From positions 2,356,001-2,420,000 of the forward strand of contig NZ_CP011112.1 of NCBI RefSeq assembly GCF_001190945.1: 64,000 nucleotides of DNA. The letters run 5' to 3'. Below the pieces are notes generated by a model that was given only the letters and a program-made list of their open reading frames with translations, made no database searches and had not been told where the DNA came from. This stretch comes from Luteipulveratus mongoliensis (lineage in GTDB: Bacteria; Actinomycetota; Actinomycetes; Actinomycetales; Dermatophilaceae). The translations under genes were made by a program, and so were the position numbers. Position 1 is the stretch's first letter. Each line of letters starts with the position of its first letter. Below, one piece after another: positions 16,572 through 25,075 of this stretch.

Positions 16572-17483
16572 TCATCCGTGGCCGAAGGCCTCGATGACCT
16601 GCTGCTGCGTCTCCTCGAACGTCGGTACCGATGCCTGGGCGCCGGTGCGTTGCACCGCGAGCGCGGACGCAGCAGTCGCCGTTCGCATGGCTTGTCCGAT
16701 GTCCTGGGCCTGGGCGAGTGCCGCGGCGAGCACGCCGCAGAAGGTGTCGCCGGCGGCGGTGGTGTCGACGGCGGTGACCTTGGGGGCGGTGACCCGGACG
16801 TCGTCGTACGCCCGCCGCCGCAGCACCGAGCCGCGGTCGCCGAGCGTGACCAGCACGGCCGGAAACTGCCGGGCGAGGACTGCCAGGGCCCCATCCGCGT
16901 CGTCGACTCCGGCGATGACGCGAGCTTCATGCTCGTTGACGACCAGGAGGTCGGTCTCGAGAGTGAGGTCCTCGATGAGTGGTGCCGCCGGGGCCGCGTT
17001 GAGGATCAAGGGCACACCCTCGCGGCGGGCGCGTGCCGCTGCGACAACGATCTCCTGCGGAACCTCCAGCTGAGCGAGCACCACATCAGCGTCTGCGACG
17101 ATCGAGCGGACCGAATCATCCACGGAGAGTGAGGAATTCGCGCCCGGAACAACGACAATGGTGTTCTCGCCGCGTTCATCGACGGAGATGAGGGCAAGCC
17201 CGGTGGGTTCACCACGACGCGTGGCGACGGTGGACACATCAACCGCGGACGCGGCGAGGTTGGCTCGCATCTCGGCGCCTGCCGGATCGTCACCGACGGC
17301 CCCGACCATCGTGGTCTGGACGCCACCACTGCGCGCGGCGGCGACCGCTTGGTTGCCGCCCTTGCCGCCCGGACTGCGTTGCAGACCGCGTGCGAGCACG
17401 GTCTCACCGGGTGCTGGCAGACGGTCGCACATCAGTGAGAGGTCGACGTTGATGCTGCCGACCACAACCACGTGAGCTGCCAT
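16572..17483 (-). CDS. rbsK: Ribokinase (PfkB family)
   Basis: This 303-residue sugar kinase has both PfkB signatures: PGGKGGNQAVAAARSGG near residue 38 and DTTAAGDTFCGVLAAALA near residue 245, with the catalytic base in AGD. The N-terminal GSINVDL and overall length match ribokinase, which phosphorylates D-ribose at O5 with ATP. Other PfkB substrates cannot be excluded, as there is no ribose transporter nearby. It lies 13 bases downstream of pncA on the same strand, and the pair probably form an operon. Confidence 0.88.
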   Translation of the reverse strand: MAAHVVVVGSINVDLSLMCDRLPAPGETVLARGLQRSPGGKGGNQAVAAARSGGVQTTMVGAVGDDPAGAEMRANLAASAVDVSTVATRRGEPTGLALISVDERGENTIVVVPGANSSLSVDDSVRSIVADADVVLAQLEVPQEIVVAAARARREGVPLILNAAPAAPLIEDLTLETDLLVVNEHEARVIAGVDDADGALAVLARQFPAVLVTLGDRGSVLRRRAYDDVRVTAPKVTAVDTTAAGDTFCGVLAAALAQAQDIGQAMRTATAASALAVQRTGAQASVPTFEETQQQVIEAFGHG

Positions 17484-17496
17484 GAGTTACGCCTGG

Positions 17497-18093
17497 CTAG
17501 GCGGCGACGACGGGCTCGCCCACCAGCTCGACGCCGGCAGCGCGCAGCTCGGCGAGCGCCTTATCGGTCGTTTCGGGCGCGACGCCGGCAGTCATCGGCA
17601 GCAGCGCCCGGGTGGCAAAGCCCTCGCTCGCGGCGTCCAACGCGGTCGCACGCACGCAGTGGTCCGTGGCGATCCCGACGACATCGACCCGGTCGACGCC
17701 GCGTGCGCGCAACCAGTCGGCCAGACCGATGGCTCGGCCGTCCTGGTCGGTCGTTCCTTCGAACCCGCTGTACGCCGCCGCGAACCGGCCCTTGCGGAAC
17801 ACCGCCTCGACCCGCCCGATCGCGGGCTGGACCGCGGGGTGGAAGTCCGCTCCAGGCGTACCGATCTCGCAGTGCACCGGCCAGGTGTCGACGTAGTCGG
17901 GGTTGCTCGACCAGTGCTCGCCTGGGTCCTGGTGCCAGTCGGCCGTCGCGACGACGTGGGCGTAGTCGGCCTCGGACTGCTGGACGTAGGTCGCGATGTC
18001 GGCCGCCACGGCGGCCCCTCCTTGAACGGCCAGGGAGCCGCCCTCGCAGAAGTCGTTCTGCACATCGACCACGATCAGGGCTGCAGCGCTCAT
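17497..18093 (-). CDS. pncA: Nicotinamidase (isochorismatase family)
   Basis: This 198-residue enzyme converts nicotinamide to nicotinate for NAD salvage. The catalytic triad is visible as D10, K101 and C146. The metal ligands D52, H54, H60 and H74 keep exactly the spacing of the Mycobacterium tuberculosis enzyme. ATG 18093 (MSAAALIVVDVQNDF) is chosen over an in-frame codon at 18114 because homologues begin just before the first strand. The next salvage enzyme, nicotinate phosphoribosyltransferase, is encoded at 25,054. A PncA of this type would also hydrolyse pyrazinamide. Confidence 0.92.
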   Translation of the reverse strand: MSAAALIVVDVQNDFCEGGSLAVQGGAAVAADIATYVQQSEADYAHVVATADWHQDPGEHWSSNPDYVDTWPVHCEIGTPGADFHPAVQPAIGRVEAVFRKGRFAAAYSGFEGTTDQDGRAIGLADWLRARGVDRVDVVGIATDHCVRATALDAASEGFATRALLPMTAGVAPETTDKALAELRAAGVELVGEPVVAA

Positions 18094-18161
18094 GGTGTCG
18101 AGCCTAGATCTCAACGCCTGTATGACTCGGTCGGCCCTCGCGGCTTCCTACAGTGACCGGC

Positions 18162-19289
18162 ATGAGTGAACGTTCATGGTGGGAGTCGCTGCCTGCCGCG
18201 ATCCTGGCGGCTTTCGTCATCTCCGGCGGAGTCCTCGGGTCGGCCGAGCACATTCCCGCTTCCGCGAGTGGCCAGAAGATCGACGGCCTCGCGATCGCCC
18301 TTGGCCTCATCGGTGCGTGGTCGCTGCTGCTGCGCTGGGTCCAGCCGTACCTCATGGTCGCCGTCGCCGGCTTGGCCATGGCGACGTACGCCTTCATGAA
18401 CTATCCGGGCGGCCCCGCCTATCTGCCAGGACCCTTGGCGGTCTTGACCTTCGGGTTCGTCCGGCCGCGGCGTGAGCTGTACTACGTGGCCGGCGCCTAC
18501 CTGGCGGCGATGACGCTCGGGACGGTCCTTGCGGGTGACTGGGACGACTACTCCGCGTTCGTGGGGTTCATCGGCTGGACCGGTGCGGCCGTGCTGGTGG
18601 CCGAGGTCCTGCGGGCCCGGCGCGAGCGGGCCGCAGCCCACCGCGAGACCCAGCGACGCCAGCAGCAGCAGACGTTGGTCGAGCAACAGCTCGGACTGGC
18701 TCGTGACCTGCACGACAGCGTCGCGCACGCTCTGACCGCGATCAATGTGCAGGCCTCGATCGCGGAGCGGATGGCTCGTCGCGACCCGGAGGCCGCGGTG
18801 ACGGCGGCGTCCGCGATCCGTGAGACCAGTCGTAGTGCGCTGATCGACCTGACCGACATCGTTCGCTCGCTGCGGGCAACGGATGACACACCCACTGCGC
18901 CGGACCGTGGTCTGGCCGATGTCGTCGGGCTCGTGGAGCAGGCACGCGGAGGCGGGCTGCACATCGACGTCGAACGGCTGGGGCCGGATGCCGCAGTCGG
19001 CCCCGAAGCCGGCACGGCGGCGTACCGGCTGGTGCAGGAAGCCCTCACCAACGCCACGCGGTACGCACCGGGTTCGCGGGTGCGCGTCACCATCGACCAG
19101 CGTGACGGGCTCGTCGTGAGTGTGCGTGACGACGGGGGAGACCCGCTGCGCGCGGGTGAGCAGGTGCAGGGCTCAGGACACGGGCTGCTCGGCATGCGCG
19201 AGCGTGTGGTCGCCTCCGGTGGCACACTGCATCACGGGCCTACCCAGCCAAGAGGATTCGAGGTCGTCGGCCGATGGACCAACCCGTGA
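18162..19289 (+). CDS. Two-component sensor histidine kinase (NarL/DesK type)
   Basis: This 375-residue membrane kinase has four or five hydrophobic segments in residues 10-150, a short coiled region, then a HisKA_3 dimerisation domain with the phospho-acceptor H184 in RDLHDSVAHALTAI. An HATPase_c domain follows with the N box near VQEALTNATRYAPG and a GHGLLGMRERV glycine box. ATG 18162 is chosen over GTG 18153; both are plausible. It overlaps the response regulator gene by 16 bases. The stimulus is unknown. An ABC exporter after the pair is a likely target. Confidence 0.9.
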   Translation: MSERSWWESLPAAILAAFVISGGVLGSAEHIPASASGQKIDGLAIALGLIGAWSLLLRWVQPYLMVAVAGLAMATYAFMNYPGGPAYLPGPLAVLTFGFVRPRRELYYVAGAYLAAMTLGTVLAGDWDDYSAFVGFIGWTGAAVLVAEVLRARRERAAAHRETQRRQQQQTLVEQQLGLARDLHDSVAHALTAINVQASIAERMARRDPEAAVTAASAIRETSRSALIDLTDIVRSLRATDDTPTAPDRGLADVVGLVEQARGGGLHIDVERLGPDAAVGPEAGTAAYRLVQEALTNATRYAPGSRVRVTIDQRDGLVVSVRDDGGDPLRAGEQVQGSGHGLLGMRERVVASGGTLHHGPTQPRGFEVVGRWTNP

Positions 19290-20005
19290 CACCCGAGTCG
19301 GACGATGCCGCTTCGGCGATCCGAACCGGCCCAATTCGCGTCGTTGTCGCTGACGACCAGGCTTTGGTACGAAGGGGATTCGCGACCTTGGTCGGTCTCG
19401 AGGACGATATCGAGGTGGTGGCCGAGGCGACCAACGGCGAGGAGGCCGTCCGGTCGGCTCGCGAGCTGCGGCCGGACGTCATCCTCATGGACATCCGGAT
19501 GCCGGGTCTCGACGGGCTCGAAGCCACCCGGCAGATCACCGAGGACCCGGATCTGGCCGCGGTCCGCGTCCTGGTGCTCACGACCTTCGACCTCGACGAG
19601 TACGTCTTCGAGGCGTTGCGCCTCGGAGCCAGCGGCTTCCTCGTCAAGCACACCGACCCGGACGAGCTGGTCCGTGCGGTCCGGGTCGTCGCGGCCGGTG
19701 AGGCGCTGCTGTCGCCCGGGGTCACCCGACGCCTGATCCACCAGTTTGCCCAGGGCCCAAGGGTTTCCGCGGGTTCGCCGACGGCGCCGTCCGACTTGGC
19801 CAAGCACCTGACCGATCGCGAGCGAGAGGTCGTCGGCCTCGTTGCTCAGGGGCTCTCCAATGAGGAGATCGCCGGTCAGTGGTTCGTCAGCCAGGCGACC
19901 GTACGCACGCACGTCAGCCGCGCGATGACCAAGATGTACGCCCGCGACCGCGCTCAGCTGGTCGTCCTCGCCTACCAGCACGGTCTAGCCACGCCGCCGA
20001 ACTGA
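19274..20005 (+). CDS. NarL/LuxR family response regulator
   Basis: This 243-residue regulator has a receiver domain at 21-140 with the acidic pair D27-D28, phospho-acceptor D73 in ILMDIRMPG, and the conserved lysine in FLVKHTDPDEL. A LuxR-type helix-turn-helix occupies about 175-240 (LTDREREVVGLVAQGLSNEEIA, VSQATVRTHVSRAMTKM). It partners the overlapping histidine kinase. A long double hairpin follows at 20,010, then the ABC exporter genes. Confidence 0.93.
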   Translation: MDQPVTPESDDAASAIRTGPIRVVVADDQALVRRGFATLVGLEDDIEVVAEATNGEEAVRSARELRPDVILMDIRMPGLDGLEATRQITEDPDLAAVRVLVLTTFDLDEYVFEALRLGASGFLVKHTDPDELVRAVRVVAAGEALLSPGVTRRLIHQFAQGPRVSAGSPTAPSDLAKHLTDREREVVGLVAQGLSNEEIAGQWFVSQATVRTHVSRAMTKMYARDRAQLVVLAYQHGLATPPN

Positions 20006-20009
20006 CCCG

Positions 20010-20091
20010 ACTACCCCGCCACTTCGCGCACTGCCCCGGGTGAGATGACCGGTCGTCTCACCCGGGGCAGTGGCTGTTGTGGCGGGGTAGT
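20010..20091. terminator. Nested double inverted repeat (82 bases)
   Basis: Outer arms at 20010-20022 (ACTACCCCGCCAC) and 20079-20091 are perfectly complementary over 13 bases. An inner, separate 17 bp stem at 20029-20045 pairs perfectly with 20056-20072 around a ten-base loop. It directly follows the response regulator stop and precedes the ABC gene by about 90 bases. It could stop transcription, but there is no T-run and the size exceeds what a terminator needs. It may be a repeat element. Confidence 0.6.
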
Positions 20092-20182
20092 GATGACGCT
20101 CGCCCGCCTCAACACCTGACGTACACCGCAAGTCGACACCTGACCGACGTGCGCGACCACCGCCCGGCGGGAGTCTCTTCAC

Positions 20183-21115
20183 ATGAGCACTCAACGACTC
20201 CACGATGCGGTGGCGGTGACAGGCCTGACCAAGCGTTACGGCCGTCGTACCGTCGTCGACGATGTCTCCCTGCGGATCCCGCGTGGCTCCGTCACCGGTC
20301 TGATCGGCCCCAACGGCGCCGGCAAGACCACGGTCATGTCCATGCTGCTCGGCCTGGTCCGCCCGACGGCGGGTGAGGGCGAGGTGCTCGGCCACGACCT
20401 CCACCACCCGAAGGCCTACCTCGGCCAGGTCGGCGCGCTGATCGAGAGCCCGGCCTTCCACACCTCCATGAGCGGGTACGACAACCTGCGCAACCTCGTC
20501 CGTCTCGGCAAGCACGATCCGTCCAAGGTCCAGGAGCTGCTGGACCTCGTGGGTCTCGGGGATCGCGGCGAGGACCGTTACGGCGCGTACTCCCTCGGCA
20601 TGAAGCAGCGCCTCGGCATCGCCGCTGCGCTGCTGGGCGACCCGGAGCTGGTCATCCTCGACGAGCCGACGAACGGCGTTGACCCGCAAGGGATGCGGGA
20701 CATCCGCAACCTCGTCCGGCGGATCGCGGAGGACGGGCGTACGGTCCTCGTCTCCTCGCACCTGCTGGCCGAGCTCGAGCACGTCTGCGACAACCTCGTC
20801 GTCATCGACAAGGGCGGCCTGCGCTACCAGGGCGCGATGGACGGCCTCCCGACCGCACGCCGGGACGTCATCCGGGTCGCGGCTAACGGGTCGAGCGGCA
20901 ACCTGCACGAGCTGCTCGTCGCGCAGGGCTTCGTGGCCACACTGTCCGGTCCGGCCACGGAGGTCACGATCGGCGAGACCGACCCGACCGAGCTCGCAGC
21001 CCACATCAACCAGACCGCACACGCAGCCGGCATCACTCTGACCGAGCTGCACCACCAGCGTCAGACGCTCGAGGACCGCGTCCTCGAGCTCGTCGGAAAT
21101 GGAAGTGAGTCATGA
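20183..21115 (+). CDS. ABC transporter ATP-binding protein
   Basis: This 310-residue ATPase has Walker A GPNGAGKTT at 42-50, the signature SLGMKQR at 137-143 and Walker B LVILDEP at 156-162, followed by a switch histidine (SSHLLAEL). The C-terminal extension of about 90 residues is typical of DrrA/BcrA-type drug or lantibiotic exporters. A GGGAG ribosome binding site precedes the ATG. It is coupled to the permease gene by an ATGA overlap. The preceding two-component system may control it, as in bacitracin-type modules. Confidence 0.93.
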   Translation: MSTQRLHDAVAVTGLTKRYGRRTVVDDVSLRIPRGSVTGLIGPNGAGKTTVMSMLLGLVRPTAGEGEVLGHDLHHPKAYLGQVGALIESPAFHTSMSGYDNLRNLVRLGKHDPSKVQELLDLVGLGDRGEDRYGAYSLGMKQRLGIAAALLGDPELVILDEPTNGVDPQGMRDIRNLVRRIAEDGRTVLVSSHLLAELEHVCDNLVVIDKGGLRYQGAMDGLPTARRDVIRVAANGSSGNLHELLVAQGFVATLSGPATEVTIGETDPTELAAHINQTAHAAGITLTELHHQRQTLEDRVLELVGNGSES

Positions 21116-21948
21116 GCATCACCGAGACGGCGCCGACGCGCGTCGCATCCACCACCAAGACGACATCGCTGCGCGGGGGAGCATTCCTCGCCGAGTGGTC
21201 CCGCTTCGGGCAGCGTCGCGTGTGGGGCCCGGCCCTGCTCACGACCGTGGTGTACGCCGCCGTCGTCACCCTGGCGCTCATCATGACCGCCGAGGCTCGC
21301 GGCCCGTTCAGCATCCAGTCGCTGTCCCAGGCCGGCGGCGCGACGGCCGCGCCGGCCAGGGCCGCGTCATTCTCCTCGGTCCTGCTGCTGGCGCTGTTCG
21401 TCGGGATGTCGGCGAACGCCTTCGCGAAGGGCACCTGGCGGGCAGCGCTGCTGCACCACCCCGGTCGTACGTCATTGGCCATCGGGACGTTCGCGGCTCG
21501 CATCGTCGGTCTGGCGATCATCGTTGCGACGCTGTTCGTGGTCGGCTGGATCACGGCGATCCTGGTCGCACCGGGTCAGGGCGTCGAGACGGCGAGCTGG
21601 ATGGACGCTGAGTCATGGCGCATCGCCGGGGAGGACTTCCTGCGGGTGATGGGCTTCGGGATCGGCTGGGCGCTGCTCGGCACCGCAGTCGGCATGATCA
21701 CGCGCTCGGTGCCGGTCGGCCTGGCTGCCGCGGTCCTGTGGGCCGGTCCGATCGAGAACCTGCTCGGTGACTCGCTCGACTTCGGCCAGCGCTGGTTCCC
21801 CGGTCTGCTGCTGCGCTACGTGGTGGCGCCCGACTCGCTGACGATCTCGATCAGCAACACGGCGCTCTACGGCACCTTGGCGGCGTACGGCGTGATCCTG
21901 ATCGGCGTCATCGCCTTCCTGGTCAACCGCCGGGACGTCACCAGCTGA
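21112..21948 (+). CDS. ABC transporter permease (ABC-2 type)
   Basis: This 278-residue membrane protein has about six hydrophobic segments at approximately residues 40-60, 90-110, 128-152, 172-200, 204-222 and 250-272. It is the membrane partner of the ATPase just upstream, from which it overlaps by four bases. The two form an ABC-2 exporter half-set that would assemble as a 2+2 complex. The substrate is unknown; antibiotic or lipid export is the usual inference. A 58-base palindrome follows the stop. Confidence 0.88.
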   Translation: MSITETAPTRVASTTKTTSLRGGAFLAEWSRFGQRRVWGPALLTTVVYAAVVTLALIMTAEARGPFSIQSLSQAGGATAAPARAASFSSVLLLALFVGMSANAFAKGTWRAALLHHPGRTSLAIGTFAARIVGLAIIVATLFVVGWITAILVAPGQGVETASWMDAESWRIAGEDFLRVMGFGIGWALLGTAVGMITRSVPVGLAAAVLWAGPIENLLGDSLDFGQRWFPGLLLRYVVAPDSLTISISNTALYGTLAAYGVILIGVIAFLVNRRDVTS

Positions 21949-21963
21949 CCGACCAGGGCCAGT

Positions 21964-22021
21964 CCTCCACAAATTGACGTCGGTAGCACGCATGCGTGCT
22001 ACCGACGTCAATTTGTGCAGG
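21964..22021. terminator. 58-base near-perfect palindrome between convergent genes
   Basis: Two 29-base arms meet without a loop at 21992/21993 and differ at one position. The element sits between the stops of the ABC permease (21948) and the convergent TetR gene (22025), so it could terminate transcription from both sides. The arms are much longer than a terminator requires, and their content (TTGACGTCGG, GTAGCACGC) has only moderate GC compared with the neighbourhood. Confidence 0.65.
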
Positions 22022-22024
22022 AGG

Positions 22025-22762
22025 TCAGAGGGTGGCGGCGACGCCGTCGAGAAGGTGACCCAGGCCGTACCTCAGCGACGCCTCGGGCTCACCGGCCGAG
22101 GCGACCGTCTCGCCGACCCGGGCCGCGATGGGCAGGTGCAGGCCCTCCATCGCGCGGGTGAGGACGGGTTCGGCAGTCCGCCACCACTCCTCATCGGTGA
22201 GCTCGGTCTCGTCCCGGATGCGGTCCAACCCCGCCTGCCAGCGCGCGGCCTCCGACGTCATGGACAGGACCGTCGTGAGCAGGTGGTTCATCGCGTGATC
22301 GTCCAGTCCGATGCCGTCGAGCGGCTGGATCTCGTGCTCGAACTTGATGGACACACCCGGACCGAGCAGGGGCCGACCAGGCGGCACGTCGGTCACCCAT
22401 GGATGCTCGCGCAGGTTGTCCCAGTTGGACCACACGACGTACTCGATACCGGCGCGCCAGCCGCCCTGATCTGCGGGCAGCGGGCGGTCGGCGTACACGC
22501 GAGAGGCGGCGGAGTCGAGCATCAGCTCAACGAGCTCGGGCCGCCCCGGCACGTAGGTGTAGAGCGACATCGCGCCGATCCCGACCTCCTGCGCCACTCG
22601 TCGCATGGTGACCGCTTCCAGGCCGTCGGCGTCGGCCACCGTGACGGCCGCCTCGGTGACTGCCTCCAGCGATACCCCGGACCGACCGACCGCTTCCGAC
22701 GGCGTCCAGAGCAGCTCGAGCAGGCGGACGGTATCGGCTGGTCTGGTGCTCTTGCGCGGCAT
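22025..22762 (-). CDS. TetR family regulator with TetR_C-type ligand domain
   Basis: This 245-residue regulator has an extended N-terminus before its helix-turn-helix (about residues 25-70: SLEAVTEAAVTVADADG, VTMRRVAQEVGIGAMSLYTYVPGRPELVELML). That layout is characteristic of the tetracycline-repressor-like subgroup (TetR_C). ATG 22762 (MPRKSTRP) is chosen because AGGA lies eight bases upstream; two earlier in-frame ATGs have no such site. It is divergent from the HelD-like ATPase gene, with a palindrome at 22,811-22,823 of a type bound by this subgroup. It probably represses both genes until a small molecule binds. Confidence 0.88.
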   Translation of the reverse strand: MPRKSTRPADTVRLLELLWTPSEAVGRSGVSLEAVTEAAVTVADADGLEAVTMRRVAQEVGIGAMSLYTYVPGRPELVELMLDSAASRVYADRPLPADQGGWRAGIEYVVWSNWDNLREHPWVTDVPPGRPLLGPGVSIKFEHEIQPLDGIGLDDHAMNHLLTTVLSMTSEAARWQAGLDRIRDETELTDEEWWRTAEPVLTRAMEGLHLPIAARVGETVASAGEPEASLRYGLGHLLDGVAATL

Positions 22763-22810
22763 GGGGAACATCCTGGCTGGCATCGGCGTTGTGGCCTTCT
22801 GCACTGTAAC

Positions 22811-22823
22811 CGTACAACGTACG
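22811..22823. promoter_or_regulatory. CGTAC-AAC-GTACG operator between TetR and HelD-like genes
   Basis: This perfect inverted repeat has 5 bp arms and a three-base centre. It lies 11 bases before the HelD-like start codon and 48 bases before the TetR start. Bound repressor there would cover the transcription or translation start region of the ATPase gene. Confidence 0.55.
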
Positions 22824-22834
22824 AATGGGGCCAT

Positions 22835-25075
22835 ATGGCTGACCGAATGTCAACCGTTGATCAGGCACACGCAGAGCTGGAGCGCGAGCAGCAGCATCTG
22901 GACGAGCTCTTCGACCGCCGCGACAGCCTCATCGGGACCGTGGCTCGCGACCGGGCCGCCCACCTCGCAACGGCCCACGACGAAGCGGACCGTACGACGG
23001 CTGCCGCGGCAGTCGCCGCACTCACCAGACGGGAGCAGGAGCTGGAGCGCGCCGACCGAGGGCTCTGCTTCGGGCGGGTGGATACCGACGAGGGGGAGCA
23101 GCGCTACATCGGCCGGATCGGGCTGCCGAGTGAGGACGAGGACGCCGATCCGTTGCTCGTGGACTGGCGTGCCCCGGCGGCACGGCCGTTCTACACGGCG
23201 ACCGCCGCACAGCCGCTCGGCCTGCATCGTCGTCGCCACATCCGCACTGACCAACGGACCGTCCTCAGCATCGACGACGAGCTGCTGGACGCCGAAAACA
23301 CCTCAGACGCAAGCGGTCTCGTCGGTGAGGCCGCTCTGATGGAGGCGCTGGACGCGCGGCGTACAGGCGCGATGGGCGACGTCGTCGCCACCCTGCAGGG
23401 TGAGCAGGACGAGATCATCCGGGCCTCGCACCGCGGCTGCCTGGTGGTGCAGGGCGGTCCCGGCACGGGCAAGACCGCCGTGGCACTGCACCGAGCGGCG
23501 TACCTCCTGTTCACCCACACCCACCTGGTCGAGCGAGGCGTCCTGGTCGTCGGTCCGTCGCCGGCATTCCTGGACTACATCGACCAGGTGCTGCCATCGC
23601 TGGGGGAGACACAGGTGGTGGCGACCACGGTCGAGCGTCTGCTGCCGGGTGCCGAGGTCGGCCGCGTCGACACCGCCGCCGCGGCCGAGGTCAAGGGCCG
23701 CGCGCTGTGGGCCGACGTGCTGCGGCGCAGCGTCCAGGCGCGACAGCCGGTCTCTCGCGCCATCGAGGTCCCTTACGACGGTGAGCGCGTGACGCTCGAT
23801 GAGCCCGCCGTCGCAGAGATCTTGGCGCGTGCCCGTGCCGGTCAGGCATCGCACCACCTGGCGCGCGAGCGCTTTCGCGAGCAGGCGATCGATGCGCTGG
23901 CTGCAGCCGCTCTCAAACGGGCTGCCCAGCTGCTCGAGGAGGTCGAGCACGGGTTCGAGGACATCCTCGGCAAACTCGACAAGAGCCTGCGCAAGCAGGC
24001 GGAGGTGGTCGGCGTCCGCAGCAGCAGCCGCGGCGTCCAGGTCGACGGCGTGGCGACGGCTGAAGATGCGGCGGACCTGCGTCGTGATCTGGCCACGAGT
24101 CCCGACGTGCTCGCCGAACTCGACTCCGTGTGGCCGACCCTGGATCCTCAGCGCATCCTCGGAGGGCTCCTCGCCGACCGCGCGGTGCTCGCCGAGTACG
24201 CACCTGAGCTCACGGATGCCGACCGTGCGGTCGTCTGCCGGCCCGAGGGCGCAGCGTGGTCGGTGCCGGACATCGCCCTTCTGGATGAGCTCGCGGACCT
24301 GGTCGGAGAGACGGATCGGGCAGGCGAGGTAGCCGCGGACAACAGCCGAACGCTCGCCGAGCGGGCGAGTGCTGACCGCACCTGGGCGTTCGGGCACGTC
24401 ATCGTCGATGAGGCGCAGGAGCTCTCGGCGATGCAGTGGCGGATGCTCGTACGCCGTTGCCCCACAAGGTCTTTCACGCTAGTGGGCGATGTCAACCAGG
24501 CGTACGCCCCGGGCTCGGCTCCGTCATGGGAAGACGCCCTGGCGTCGTCGTTCGGAGACCGGTGGCGGCGTACGGAGCTGACGATCAGCTATCGCACTCC
24601 TCGGGAGGTGATGGAGCGTACGGCGCCGGTGCTCGCAGCGGCCGGCAGCTCGGTCGAGCCGCCTCGGTCGGTCCGGTCGAACGACCGGCTACCGACGCGT
24701 CGTGAGGTGCTCGAAGCGCGCTTGGTGACCGAGGTGACGGACGCCGCGAGGGAGCTGTCCGAGCGTTATCGCGGAGGGCAGGTCGCGGTCATCGCGTTGC
24801 CCGGACGGCACGAGGCGCTCCGCGCGGCCCTGGGATCGTCCGCCGAGGGCCACGCGCAGGTCCGGCTCGTGTCTCCGCTGGACAGCAAGGGCCTGGAGTT
24901 CGACGCCGTGGTTCTGGTCGACCCGCACGCCGTGGCCGCCGGACCGCGCGGCTGGAGCTCGCTCTACGTCTGCATGACGCGGTGCACGCAGGAGCTGCAC
25001 ATCGTCGTACCCAGCGACGGGTCGATCACCCCGGACGTGGATGTGCTGGCTGGTCAGGGCTGGTCGTCGAGATAG
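22835..25075 (+). CDS. HelD/HelR-like RNA polymerase recycling ATPase (superfamily 1 helicase fold)
   Basis: This 746-residue protein has the HelD plan. An N-terminal coiled coil (residues 8-75) is expected to reach into an RNA polymerase channel. A linker follows (YIGRIGL, DWRAPAARPFY), then a UvrD-like motor with Walker A GGPGTGKT at 207-214, motif II VIVDEAQELS near 530, and motifs near GDVNQAYAPG, SYRTPREV and LDSKGLEFDAVVLVD. Members displace nucleic acid from stalled RNA polymerase; some actinobacterial HelR proteins protect against rifamycins. ATG 22835 is used; ATG 22847 is possible. A divergent TetR gene and a palindrome suggest small-molecule induction. Confidence 0.85.
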   Translation: MADRMSTVDQAHAELEREQQHLDELFDRRDSLIGTVARDRAAHLATAHDEADRTTAAAAVAALTRREQELERADRGLCFGRVDTDEGEQRYIGRIGLPSEDEDADPLLVDWRAPAARPFYTATAAQPLGLHRRRHIRTDQRTVLSIDDELLDAENTSDASGLVGEAALMEALDARRTGAMGDVVATLQGEQDEIIRASHRGCLVVQGGPGTGKTAVALHRAAYLLFTHTHLVERGVLVVGPSPAFLDYIDQVLPSLGETQVVATTVERLLPGAEVGRVDTAAAAEVKGRALWADVLRRSVQARQPVSRAIEVPYDGERVTLDEPAVAEILARARAGQASHHLARERFREQAIDALAAAALKRAAQLLEEVEHGFEDILGKLDKSLRKQAEVVGVRSSSRGVQVDGVATAEDAADLRRDLATSPDVLAELDSVWPTLDPQRILGGLLADRAVLAEYAPELTDADRAVVCRPEGAAWSVPDIALLDELADLVGETDRAGEVAADNSRTLAERASADRTWAFGHVIVDEAQELSAMQWRMLVRRCPTRSFTLVGDVNQAYAPGSAPSWEDALASSFGDRWRRTELTISYRTPREVMERTAPVLAAAGSSVEPPRSVRSNDRLPTRREVLEARLVTEVTDAARELSERYRGGQVAVIALPGRHEALRAALGSSAEGHAQVRLVSPLDSKGLEFDAVVLVDPHAVAAGPRGWSSLYVCMTRCTQELHIVVPSDGSITPDVDVLAGQGWSSR

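Noticed and set aside
21974-22834. Upstream extension of the HelD-like frame by 287 residues
   Set aside because: The extension runs antisense through the entire TetR gene and the 58-base palindrome. The protein proper begins at 22,835.
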